Shown here: positions 12,363-23,816 of the stretch, one piece after another
Layout: each line of letters opens with the position of its first letter
Numbering within the stretch: position 1 is the stretch's first letter
Source: Onchocerca lupi
Lineage: Eukaryota > Nematoda > Chromadorea > Rhabditida > Onchocercidae
Direction of reading: 5' to 3'
Length of the DNA: 64,000 bases
Assembly: GCA_028564675.1 (NCBI GenBank)
Contig: JAOVVO010000111.1
Coordinates: 93,828 to 157,827, forward strand
The notes under the pieces: generated by a model
The model's database searches: none
What the model was told of the DNA's origin: nothing
What the model saw: only the letters and a program-made list of their open reading frames with translations
Program-made: the position numbers and the translations under genes

Positions 12363-13850
12363 ATTAGCAGAAATACGATCGCAAAGAATTAAATATTCTA
12401 AAAATGATATGTTGGGTTCCGTGCTTTGCTTTTATCTAAGGTTTCATAAAGTTTATCCATGATCCGTTAGGACATCGATACAGATCGCATTACTAATGTG
12501 CAATCTTTAAAGAAAAAGGAATAGAATTTGTTTATTGATTCGTGCATTCATTATATGTAGCAGATATCTGGAACGATATCTTTCTAAACTCCTGGGAAAT
12601 CCAAACTCTGAAAATTCTCTTTTTTTATCTCACATTTCTGAAATTTTGGATGAGGAACCAGGAGAGTTAGGATAATCTATCTTCTGCCCTGCAGAATAGG
12701 TTGAGTAAAGATTTGTATCTTTTTTCCATTTTCATTTTGCCCAAATTACTTTATATTGATGTACTAAATATTTTTCATCTGTGATCTTGTAGTTGTTTTC
12801 ACCTGTTCAATTCTTTCATTTTTCAAGGTTCTCTGATTCCGTCCAGAATAGTGTTTATCTAACATATGTTTGTGTAATTGCATTCTACGTTATATGTGCC
12901 TAAGTCGTTATCGGTTTTTTTTTTTTTTTTCATTGAATTTATTATCTCATTTATGTTGCCAAATATCTTAGTTTTTTCATTTACTTTTCCTGATACCTAT
13001 TTGTATTTGCGCATTCCTCCCATTCCTCATTCTTTCTCTGGATGAAAAGAATGTATTTTTATTCCGAAAAATTGCAATTATTAAACACATTTCGTCTTTT
13101 ATACAACACGTTCCCTTGTTTCTATGTATAGAAGCTTTTTATATCATTTATCAGGGGTTGTTTTGGTAAATAAATAGTTATTATTTGTCACGTTTGTTTG
13201 AAATTGTGTTGATTCAAAACGCTACTGATTTTTTTAATCGTTTTAATTAATTGATACGAATTATGGAGGAACTAGTGCTAAACAATTAGTAACTTAGCAT
13301 ATTTTGTGGCTCATCAAATCCCTTTCTGCGAAGTCTTGTAGTTTGATCTTCAAGCTTTGGGATAACCGGGATCTTGAAATAATTCTATCCATTTCCATCG
13401 CAAATTTCAGGTTAGTATTTTGATCTCTCATTCTCTATTTTCCAGCCTCGTGGAACTTAGTCTTTGCCATCCAACATTTACACACAGATCCACGTACTCA
13501 CTGTTCTCCTGGTATTTATTCCTTTAATCATGACACAAAAAGTTGAGAATTTATTACTCAGTGAAGAAAGTTGCTAATAAATTTTTACTGAATAAGGTGA
13601 TTTTACTGAATTATCAATTGCTTTGAGCATTGAACTTTTCATTGAAATTCATAAAGCTATATCCCAATTAACGGTTTATGTTCTTTAAGAAATCGATGGA
13701 GGACATAAGACTGAAATATTAATATAGGGATGTGATTCTTATTGGATTCATCAGGTGGTTGTGTAAAAATGAAATCGGTATGAACGATATCTGATCAAAG
13801 CTTATTTCTTTTTCTGTTATATGAACGCAAGAAGTAATTGCTTTGTTTCA
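12363..13850. other. Intergenic, no gene seen
   Basis: AT-rich spacer between the ankyrin/GH20-like gene and eIF3k with long T runs (for example about 12915-12930). No frame with coding texture was found on either strand. Confidence 0.5.
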
Positions 13851-13852
13851 GT
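13842..13852 (+). promoter_or_regulatory. Candidate trans-splice acceptor for eIF3k
   Basis: TTTGTTTCAG ends at 13851, 17 bp upstream of the ATG at 13869. The first exon has no other acceptor or upstream coding sequence, which fits spliced-leader addition. Confidence 0.45.
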
Positions 13853-13868
13853 TTTTATTGCACGAGTG

Positions 13869-15961
13869 ATGTCAGTTTTTGCGGAGCTAAAAAGTAAATT
13901 AGATCAAGCGATAACTGGGGTGAATCGATATAATCCAAATAATGTTGATACACTCGAGAGTTGTATCGAAGCAATGGTGCAAGAGAATCAATACGATAAA
14001 GATATATTGGTCACCACGTTAAAGCTCTATCAGCTTAATCCTGACAAGTTTTTTTCTTTTTTATTTTTGACTTCCAAACATAACTTTAGAAGGTTTTTAT
14101 AGGTTACATTTTATTTGCTTTGCAAGTTTTTAAGATGAATTTGAATTTTGAAATATTTTTCATAAAGAACTTGAACTTTTCCTTTACTGAATTTTTCAAT
14201 TGTGATCTATAAGCAAAAAATCGCTCATTCAACTAGCTTCTTGAGAAACGGCATGAATAGGAAAAAATGAAAAGTCAATGTTCGATGATAGCTGGTAACA
14301 AAAGGAATGGGATGGCTATGTACGATGATTTCATTTAACGGGATCCAGAGATCAAAAAAAGAATAAAGATCATTAAAAACTAAAAGCTTTGCGTAGATTT
14401 AAAGATGATGTTAAAAAAAGATCACAGTAGAGGCGACGAAAATGGCTTCTGTTTGCTAAAAAATTATGCAATAATACTAATTTATGTAAAAAAAATGAGG
14501 TTGCATCAGGTATAATGAGAATGTGGTGAAGCTTATATTACTGAAAACGATGATGATGGCTCCGAAAAGTGATTATGCTCTCGCAAAATATTTAATTGAT
14601 TCTAGTCGAGTTAGTTCACCGGTAAGCTTCTTATGTTGCTCATTATTTATCATTCTGAAGCGAAAATTCTTTCAAGTCTGAAAAAGTTTTCTCTTTGTTT
14701 GTATCATTCCTATTTTTCTTTATAATTTTAGGAACTTAAAAGAGTATTTGACATTGGAGCTTTGCTGGAATCTTGTAATTTTGCTGTATTTTGGCGTTTG
14801 ATGCGAGGGGATTATCGACCGCTAGATGATGTCAGTGAACCATTCAGACAGCCTGGAGAAATTCCTAAAATCATTAGAGCAGTGCCAGGATTTGAAGAAA
14901 GTGTGAGGAATTGTGCGTATTTTAATCTTATTTTTTGACAAGGATATTTTTCAGTAATATTTTTTAAAGGGATTGTTTTTATAATTTCTGTAGTAAGATT
15001 GGTATATTTAGACAATTTTAATTTTTTGATAATCTTTGCCAATTTTGAATGCGTTATTTGCAGATGCTTGTCAGGTAATCAATGTAACTTTTCAAAACAT
15101 TGAAAAGTCTCTTCTCGTCCGTTTATTGGGTGGAATTTCTGGTGAGTTTCATTCCTAATATTTTTGTAGTCATTATTTTGGTCAGAAGTAAAATATTGTT
15201 AAAAAGTTATTTTCGAATTGTATCTACTTTGATTTATGCAATGAATGGTTTTAAAATGAGATTGATGATTTTTATCTTATTAAGCAAACTTCTTTGGTAA
15301 TTATTATGACATTTATGGCATCATATTCTCATTGAATATCAGGGTGGCTTATTGGTGTGACTTGTTACGTTTTGAAATCAAAAAACTTGTTTTTAATATT
15401 CTCGATTCCATTGATAAAGTTTACTGGTTTCTTCAGCGCAATTTCTGAACATTTTTTTCTTTTTTTTGATTTTAAGAATTTCAATTAGTATAATGGAATG
15501 ATAGAAGAATTTTAGATAAGCAAGTAAACGAATATGCTCGATTTTATGGCTGGTTACCAAAGGAAAATGGTGAAGTGTATTTCGTACAGAATCATGAAGC
15601 AACAATCAAAAGTAGAAACATTGAAGAGAAACTCCAATTCGATAGTATGTTTTTTGCGTTAGTACCAAAGCTTTCGTATTTCATTTCGTCGTGGAACTTT
15701 GACCTGTTTGTAAAGCGATGGAAGAAACAACTATTCCAGCTCATGAAATTTCACTACCTTATTTCTCAGCATCTTAAAATTTTTGATTGGTTATCACGGT
15801 ATATTTCATTTAATATGATTTTAACTACATATTTGAACATATATTATTAGCATTTCTAATTCATTGGCCAATAAATAATGAATTCAGTAGTTTATTCAGA
15901 ATTAAAGTAAAATATTACAAATTTTGCAGCCTGTAAGGATTTGCTTCGGATGTGTTCCTGA
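13869..15961 (+). CDS. EIF3K: Eukaryotic translation initiation factor 3 subunit K
   Basis: Non-core helical/winged-helix (HAM plus WH) subunit of the eIF3 complex that assists 40S loading. Six exons: 13869-14047, 14510-14621, 14732-14912, 15064-15141, 15516-15644 and 15930-15961. Phases agree, giving 236 aa against 218 in human. The N terminus reads MSVFAELKSKLDQAITGVNR followed by YNPNNVDTLE and LKLYQLNPDKYNENVV, as in the family. Exon 3 has the conserved VFDIGALLESCNFAVFWRLM and exon 5 the WH part (FYGWLPKENGEVYFVQNHE, IKSRNIEEKLQFD). The short last exon (TCKDLLRMCS, stop at 15959) is chosen because it fits phase and matches the position of the family C terminus. An AATAAA follows at 16042. 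Complete and undamaged. Confidence 0.95.
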
Positions 15962-17100
15962 TCGATCAGTGATATGCCACGGTAGGATGTTGTTATTCAT
16001 CCCTTTCCAAGCCCTTTTGTTAATGTTTTTGTCATTTTGAAAATAAAACTGTATTTCAGAAACACTGCTCGACACATTTATGTTACTTAACTTTAAATTA
16101 GAATATATTGAAAGAGATATTAGATCAATGAATAGTCCTCCAGAATTTGAATTTGATTTTCAATTCTAGCTTTAATCTCACAGAATGTATGAAAAGGAGT
16201 TCTAAGATACTAAAAACAGTTAATCATAATTTATAATATATTAGAAATTTTAAGTATATGTTAGAGGCGGTTAAATTTCACTTGTGGAGGTATTTGAATG
16301 GATTTTTTTTTTTTTAATTCTCTCCTATAAAATTAAGGTAGTTGATATTAGAGACTTATGACAGACGAGTGTATCGCTGCACTACAAAATAATGAATCAT
16401 GTGGCATGGTTCTGGAACAGTTCTTGAATTCCTGAATAGTGAAATCAGTAACTTTTAAAGCATCTCTTAATGGAACTCCCATAGAAATTAAATCTGCGAG
16501 TAGGTATGTATAGGTGAATTTTACTTCTTATGAACACGGGATTTAATTCTTACTAGAAGCATGAAGAAGTTTTTATTATCTAGAAACAAAAGAATAAATA
16601 GTTGGGTTGAGATGCAGCAGTCGCACATGTGATTTGTTTTTCTTTTCTTTTTTCTTTATTCCTCGATTAACATCTTTGAATCCCGATAAAAAATTTCTTG
16701 GCGAATTCATGAAATGTCATATATTTCATTTTTTATGGTGCATTGAGTCTGATATAGTGATAGCGTCTCATTGATAAAAATCTCGAGAGATTTGAACAGT
16801 ATAAGTAAAAAGATAGTTCGCTTTTTATTCTTGCAATTCAAAAAAATATTGATCTAAGAAAATGCCTTTAAAAAAATCACATCTCAAATGAATGTTTTAG
16901 ATCTTTCATATTTCATCGCAGCATACTTTATGAACACGCAAAACTATAAGATATGCACTTTATGAATGTAAATCTAGTTAAATTTAGGCTGTTAATTAAA
17001 ACAGGGATTTACCAGTGATGGGAACAGTAGTAGGGATAAGGCGTTGATTAGTATAAGATGTACGATGCAGAAACAGTAAAACCAAACGCAAGATTCACAA
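15962..17100. other. Intergenic / possible small exon remnants
   Basis: After the eIF3k poly(A) signal, a stretch at 16060-16169 reads open on plus (LLDTFMLLNFKLEYIE, then FDFQF and a stop) behind a TTTCAG, but it has no start and no known relative. The rest is AT-rich and looks noncoding. Confidence 0.4.
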
Positions 17101-17104
17101 TGAT

Positions 17105-20100
17105 ATTATTTGGAACAAATTTATGGCCTAGCAGATTTGATTCAATTTGTTTAACCGATGCCGACCACTGTCTGATATTGAATTCAATTTAAATTCCTAT
17201 AAATTCAATAATAGGAAGTTGCAGTATCTTTTACTGGTTTCTATTCAAAGTGAATTAATTGAAAGACAAAATTTCTTGCAATTTACGCAATTAATAACTA
17301 TTATTTCGATAATTCAGAATTCATTTCGCATGAAAAAAGCTATTTATTACATGAATGTGATTGATAAATTTCCCTACGAAAATATACTGGTAGTAGGATT
17401 GAAGGATGGTATTCCTGAAGATGATTATTTCTATTTGTTGTGAGTTAAGCCATCGTTCTCAATAGAGCGATTGCAGACAATGTTCGTACATCTGTGTTTA
17501 ATCAAATATTTGATGTTTCACTGAGACAGAAAGTTTAGAGAAAAATCGAATCGAAATTCTTCAATTTGAATGTCTGAATATTGAATGATTTAATCGAATT
17601 TATGAAAAACAAAATCTAAATGAAATAACATATATTGCTGGTTGTTCTAAAAAATAATGATATCAGTTTTATTAAATCTGAAGGACTCTCGAGACAAAAG
17701 GTCAGCCAAGGTTGAATGGAACGATTCATTTCTTTGAAGCAAAATGACATTTTTTTTTTTCAAATTTTTTTCGATCTCTCTGTCGTGCTGGAAAAGTTTA
17801 CTATAGTCAATATTTGACTTATTTCAATTTACAAGTTTCCCATTAGTTTCTTTAAATTTTCTGAATAATCATAAAATGCATTCTCTTTGATAATTTAAAA
17901 AGAATAATTCAGACTTGCCCTATACTTGAAAAAAATACGACCAATATTTTTTCATTTAGTTATGGATGGCATATATGAATTTCAAGATCGGAAAACTCAA
18001 AGAAACCAGTCACATCTATTTCAGGCAAAGTTTCTCTTCAGGTAAGTGTAAATCTGTTGGCATCTCGGAGTCCTCACTGGACATCTTTCTCATTGTATTC
18101 AGTGATTGTTATCATCCTATTAATGATAACAATGAGTTCTCTTTTCTTCGGTCTTAATTTGTCGTTCACATCAGTTGCAATTATGAGTTAAACATTATTA
18201 CTCATATGGGTCATGCATACGTGTGTTTTTGAAGTTAACTGGAATAGATCGTCGAAAACTCTGATCAATATTTATCATTCTAAACCATTTCGTGCAAAAA
18301 GCGTAATATCAGACTGAATAAATCCATATTAACGGAAAGTGCAATATTCAACCATTTTTCAGCTTTTAAACTGAAATTTCAGAAAAGCCGTTTAACAAAA
18401 AATATCATACCGATATGCAAACATTTCAATTGGCTCATTAGTATATTTGCAATAGTCAATGTTATCATTAATTGTGGATTATCATTGCTACTCGAAAACT
18501 TCCTTCCATATGTGAGTTGATCAATAAATTCTATTTCATAATTTATGTAAAAAGTCAAAACTAAGTTATCTTCAAAGAACAGAATTTTCAAATCATTTAA
18601 AATGACTTAAAATATTATGATTTCAAATGGAACATAGAGAAAGTTGAAACTACCTCTCTCTCTTTCTACTTTTCATCTAAAATTATCAAAAAACCTTATG
18701 CACTTTTTTTTTTTTTCACACCTTATGCACTGGAATAATATTTCTTTTGGAATTTAAAAGTCTATCTTTCCAGTTTCTCAACATCTTTATGTGCTATATT
18801 TCAAATTAATGATGGTAGCTTATCATTTCTTCCATTAACGTTTGTCAAATATATCATTTTTGTTATTTTTGGCGAATTATTTCCGTTGGTGATATGGAAG
18901 AAACATCCTTAAATATCATTGATTATCCTTTATAATCTTTTCAGAAAAAAGCATAGTGCCACGTGTCTAAAATGCTCATTTGTGCTGGAAATATCGGATT
19001 GTTCTGATGATTTATAGTTATATGAAAAAAAGAAGGAGTAAAGAATTAAATTTATCTCACTGCAATTATGCATTACTATCACAATAATTTAGGCAAAATG
19101 TAATCGAAGAGGCTTGTAAAACTGCCTTGGTTTTCAATGACCTAATTTCTAAGATTTTGGATGCAGTCCTTGGATCTCAAGGTTATTTAATTTCGAATTT
19201 GATTTAATTCGATAATTCATGTTAAAATTTGTTTCATAAAAATCAAGCATAGAACATGTTATCTGTTAGTTTGAGAACCAAAGCAATAATTTAGAATTTG
19301 AAATCATTAGAAATGTACATCATATATCCGAAATTTTATAATTAGAAAAATTTTCCTAATTCATAGGATGCGAAGTATATGATAAAAATAAAATAGAATT
19401 TTTAATTCTGGAATCGGCAAGAACAAATTCTGCAGTTTTCTCCGGTATGCATTTCAAATTATTTTTGATCCTGCAACTCTTTTATCCAATTATTTTTGAT
19501 GGAACGAATGCTATCCAAATACCGCAAAGATTCTAAAGAATGAGATAAATCTGCCAAGAATTCGAGTTGGTGATGTAATAATGAAAATTAATGAAGCGTT
19601 TCTTCTATCAACAACAGATGCTCTTGATAGTAAGGTCTTTTTTTTACTGCAGTACCAGAGCTGCTTAAACATTTTAGCAAAATGCATTTTTTCGTTGGTG
19701 ATGCAGTTCATCAAATTAAAAAAAAAAAAAAGTAGTCAAACAGGACTAAGCTTGAAAGAAGAACCGTAATGCCAATAGTCTAATCATTCTTAATTTCATT
19801 TTTTGCAAATCACAACACTGTTCATAAATAATTCTTTTTATTCCGAAACAAAAATATCGCTTGTAAAAAATGCTTAGCTTGGTTTATAAAGAAACTCCAA
19901 AAATAGATTATCCGAAATCTAAAATTGAATCATTTGGGCTATAATGAAAAAAGAAAAACTTTTTCTCTCACTCTTCTTTCCCAAGTAACTAATGCTTATA
20001 AAAATGAGATCGTTTAATTACTTACAACGAGATGCTATGAACCATTGTTTTAATGGAATTTTTCAATGGAATGCAGGATTTTTTTTTTCAAAAAATTTGA

Positions 20101-21950
20101 AAGAAAAAGAACGAAAATTGAGAATAAAAATTGGAGAGAACATAGCCAACACAGATCTAGTTTTTTAACTTTTTGTATTATTTTCATATCTTCGTGATCC
20201 GGAACGGTGAATAGGAATTTAAGATCCAGTCAATAATTATCAAAGAATCAAGTAGAATTTAAATTGATTCATCAACTTTCCAGCTGATTCTTTCGATCGT
20301 AGAGAAAAGCTACAGCCGTATACCAATTTAGAAAGATTCAAAAAGAAGCAGAGTCATTGCAGTAGTAAATGTCAAAGACCCTCATTGCTACGATTTCAAT
20401 AAAGGCATTGTGGTCATAGATATACTCAATAAATTACATAATTTAAAATAGGTTAATTAACTTATACCTCGACCAGAAAATTATAAATGAAAAAATTTCA
20501 CATTATCATAATTTATTCGATAGAGTAAGTTATGTCGTTTCAAATAACTTGTGATTACCAGAAATAACTTATCATTTACCTCATCAATATTCTGGAAACT
20601 CAATATTTTAATTAGTAGAAATATTGATAAACATTAGAGGGAAGGAAAAATGTCTCAAGTAAATAAATCATTACCATAAGTTCATTAATGCAAAATAGTC
20701 CTTATTATTTTAATAACTCGAAATTAATTATTAAATGCAATTAATGATTAGTTTAACAAGTTTTAGGTTTATTCCAGAAAAAAAGTTATAACTAAAATGA
20801 CTAGCTCCATTTTGTATGCAAAGAGATACAAGTAAAATATTTAATGAATGTAATGGAAGGACAAAATATTGCATCCGAACCAAAAGATTGCTTTCTAGAA
20901 TACGTGATTTCATGATCACAAAAAGAGCTTGTTTTTTTTTAAAAACCATCAACTTTTCATGTTTTCAAAAGTTTGCCAAAGCTTAATGAATTAAATCGCA
21001 TAACTCTTTTAATTCATTGGGCAGTTATTGAAACGGTTCGTTCCGTTTTACAAAGAACATATCATTACACAGATCAATTAATCGATTTCATTATGTTTTT
21101 TCCAAGTTTCTGCATGATGTTCCTGAATTTCCTTTATATTTTTCCATCCTCAATCATTTTCTCTATATATCACACCTAGTAATGAAAGTGAAATACGACA
21201 GTAAAAGCTACAGTCTTGTTGGCCTGATAACACTCGATGACATCACTGAAGAAATATTTGGAGAAAGGAATGAGTTCCTCAAAAATTCCACTGAATTGTA
21301 TATTTAATATAAATTGGAACTTATGGGACTTCCAATTTCTCATTCAATCTTCTGATCCTATATTTTCCAATAGTACCAATCAGATTACACAAAATCCTAT
21401 TAAACCTAAATCCATTTCGCGTGACGAACTATTTCAATGGACAAATCGACGAATCGGATTGCACCGCAACTTTCGACTGGTTACGATCAGAACCGAATCC
21501 ACTAACACCGCTACAGAAAATTTATCATATCCAGGAAAGACTGGAAAATTACTCCGGTTTCAAAGTACCATGAATCTTTACAAATACTTTGGAATTATTT
21601 TAGAAAAATCTTATTCTTCCAAATGTGTAACGAAATTTTGAAAAGTCTGAACAAAATCAATGATTCACACTTAACAACTTGGGACATTTTCCAAAAAGTT
21701 ATTACACAGGAATTGTCGTTTAATATTCACACAATGCGTCGACTTTCCAATTTATGTCGAATTCATAGCTCATTGCTAGAACGAAAAAATTTTCCGTTTA
21801 TAAACAAGGATATCCAGCCAGTTAAATTATGATCACATTTGAACGACTTTCTTACAATCTCACTTCCTTTTTTCGCAATGGATAGTAGTGCAAGCGGCAC
21901 TACTTTCCAGTGCGACAACATGCTTTTGCAACACATCAGCTGCATGCACA
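17105..21950 (+). pseudogene. CNNM/ACDP (cyclin M, DUF21 + CBS) metal-transporter-like locus, probably decayed
   Basis: CNNM proteins are magnesium/divalent-cation transport proteins with an extracellular domain, a DUF21 membrane domain, a CBS pair and a cNMP-like tail. Colinear pieces seen here: ICLTDADHC near 17135 and ILVVGLKDGIPEDDYFYLL to 17443 (ectodomain, in two frames); 18042-18186 with MSSLFFGLNLSFTSV, matching the DUF21 signature SGLFSGLNLGLM; 18363-18511 with FAIVNVIINCGLSLLLEN; about 18774-18912 with FVIFGELFPLVIWKKH, in the place of FGEIIPQAVCSRH; 19093-19182 and 19369-19440 with LDAVLGS and EVYDKNKIEFLILESA; 19526-19635 with RVGDVIMKINEAFLLS, like the VKDVMT-type CBS entry; 20284-20440 with SYSRIPI, a TAG stop at 20329, then SRVIAVVNVKD; 21180-21315 with YSLVGLITLDDITEEIFGE (second CBS). 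The frame breaks between 18511 and 18775, the TAG replaces the conserved Tyr after SRIP, and several frames are needed after 21,330. I read it as a pseudogene; a very divergent living gene with missed exons is the alternative. Confidence 0.6.
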
Positions 21951-21999
21951 GTGTACATAAGAAGACCTGTAATCCTTTAATTAAACATTATGCCTAAAA

Positions 22000-23816
22000 T
22001 AAAGACTAATTATATAAAACTTCATCTAGGTCAGTAGCAATAATGCTGACAGTTGAAGCATTTTATGAGGATACGAAAAGTGTTCGCTGTCTGCCGCTCC
22101 GCTTGGACTGGGTGTCGAACTTATCAAGCAAATCTATTTGCTCTGTCTCGATAAGGGTACCGCTGTGAATCTAAACAATTCGTATTTCGTACTGCTTAGA
22201 ACAGTTTCCCTAGAACCACCGGTTCATTATTTTAAGTTTCTTTTCATTCATTTCATGTAATTAGAAGATAACAAAAATGAAAATCAGGACGTGGAACTGA
22301 ACTAGCAGGAGAACCAGAAGTGAACTTTACTTTGGATTTATTGTTTGAGAATAATTTGTTCGATGGCTTCATTTCCAATCGAAATTTCTTGAAGATTTCA
22401 TCGAGTTCTAAAATTCATACTAATTCTAAAAGAAACACTTTGAATTTCCTCTAATGCTCTAAAAAAAAATTTAGATCACTATGCGAGCAGCACTGACAGC
22501 AATAAAAATAATAGAATGGATGAATATCGTCGTGAAGTAAGCAAAGAGAAAGATACGTATATAAAGGATAAGCAACACGTAGCTCAGTAATTTGTCATCA
22601 ATTGGGCAAACATCAACCTTGTCGCGAATTTTTATATAGCGAAATCCCAACAAAATTTCAAACGAATAATTAGATAAATTTCTCATTTAAATTGTAAAAC
22701 TAATCAAACAACTAATACCTTGCTCTGTAATAAACAATTAGATACATTTCCCATATTTACTCTTACTTTTATCTATATTCACCTCTGTGCCTTTCGTTTA
22801 TCAATGTTTACATCTATTATTTCATCATACCGTAATTCCCTTTAATATCAACAGCTAACCTTATTTATCAATATTTAACTCTGTGCCTTTCGTTCATCTA
22901 TGTTTACATCCAGTATCTTATCATACCGTAATTCCCTTTAATATCAACCGCTAACTGTATTAAATTTATATTTTTGTTTATATTTGCTTCTTGATTTTCC
23001 CACATAGAGACCATCTGTAATACTTGAATCCACTCCCACTTGCTAATGTTTATAAACCTGATTGAATTGAACTTTCATCATTTTTTCAACAGAATAAATA
23101 CGTCCACACAACGTACATTAATTGCCCATTGATAATCCCTTCAACTAATTTAACCTGCTGTTCGGTTCAACTAAATCAACTCGCTATTCTCTTCTCCTTT
23201 TAACTCAACTGTTACTCAAATCCAACTGGTAATCAATCGACTAATCAACAACTTCACGACAAACCTTAAGCAAGTATAAAATTTTTTCCAAGAAGCAAAA
23301 CAGTAAGATCATCATCCAAATTTAATGTGAATACTTTCAGATTTATCGAAAAAATTTTTTCAAAAAATGATGAAATAGTCAATAACGCAATCATCTGAAT
23401 CCATATTGTCATACAGATCAACAAAATCAGGGAATGTTTAAATTCCGACAGGAAAAAGCAAAGAAATTCATTTGACACAAGATATGAGCGCACCAAAAGA
23501 TACTGCAAAAGAAGATATCTCTGGTGCGAAGATATTGCAAAATGTGAATCCCCTGGACTGTCACTTGCCATGGATTTGTCAGTAACCGGGTCATCCACGA
23601 CAGAGAAAACCTTGTGAATTGTGACTGGTTAATTATGAGATCCACACTACAAACGTTTAAATAAAGAAAATCATTAATTAATGACGTTGGAATTGAAAAA
23701 TCAAAAGTAGGTATCATGAGGGCTCGATATTCCTGCTTCACTGCACCAACTACCTAAACCTATGTCTGTGCTGTTTACATCCTGAAGAATCTCGACTAAA
23801 AACGAATGTTAATAGG
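22000..23816. other. Intergenic with a tandem duplication; no supported gene
   Basis: AT-rich spacer. Apart from the duplication at about 22769-22960 it has several runs rich in CAACT/AACTCAA near 23130-23250. An ATG-led stretch at about 23487 on plus and overlapping open frames on minus at 23266-23941 lack family features and are not called. Confidence 0.45.
22769..22960. repeat. Tandem duplication, 96-bp period
   Basis: CTCTGTGCCTTTCGTT starts at 22783 and recurs as CTCTGTGCCTTTCGTTC at 22879. The following blocks TGTTTACATC and CATACCGTAATTCCCT then TTTAATATCAAC recur at the same 96-bp offset. Two copies with a handful of differences, so a fairly recent duplication. Confidence 0.8.

Noticed and set aside
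19526..19635. RVGDVIMKINEAFLL looked like the core of a PDZ domain
   Set aside because: Flanking exons carry DUF21 and CBS motifs in CNNM order, and the segment aligns better with the VKDVMT-type entry into the first CBS domain. No PDZ carboxylate-binding loop is present.
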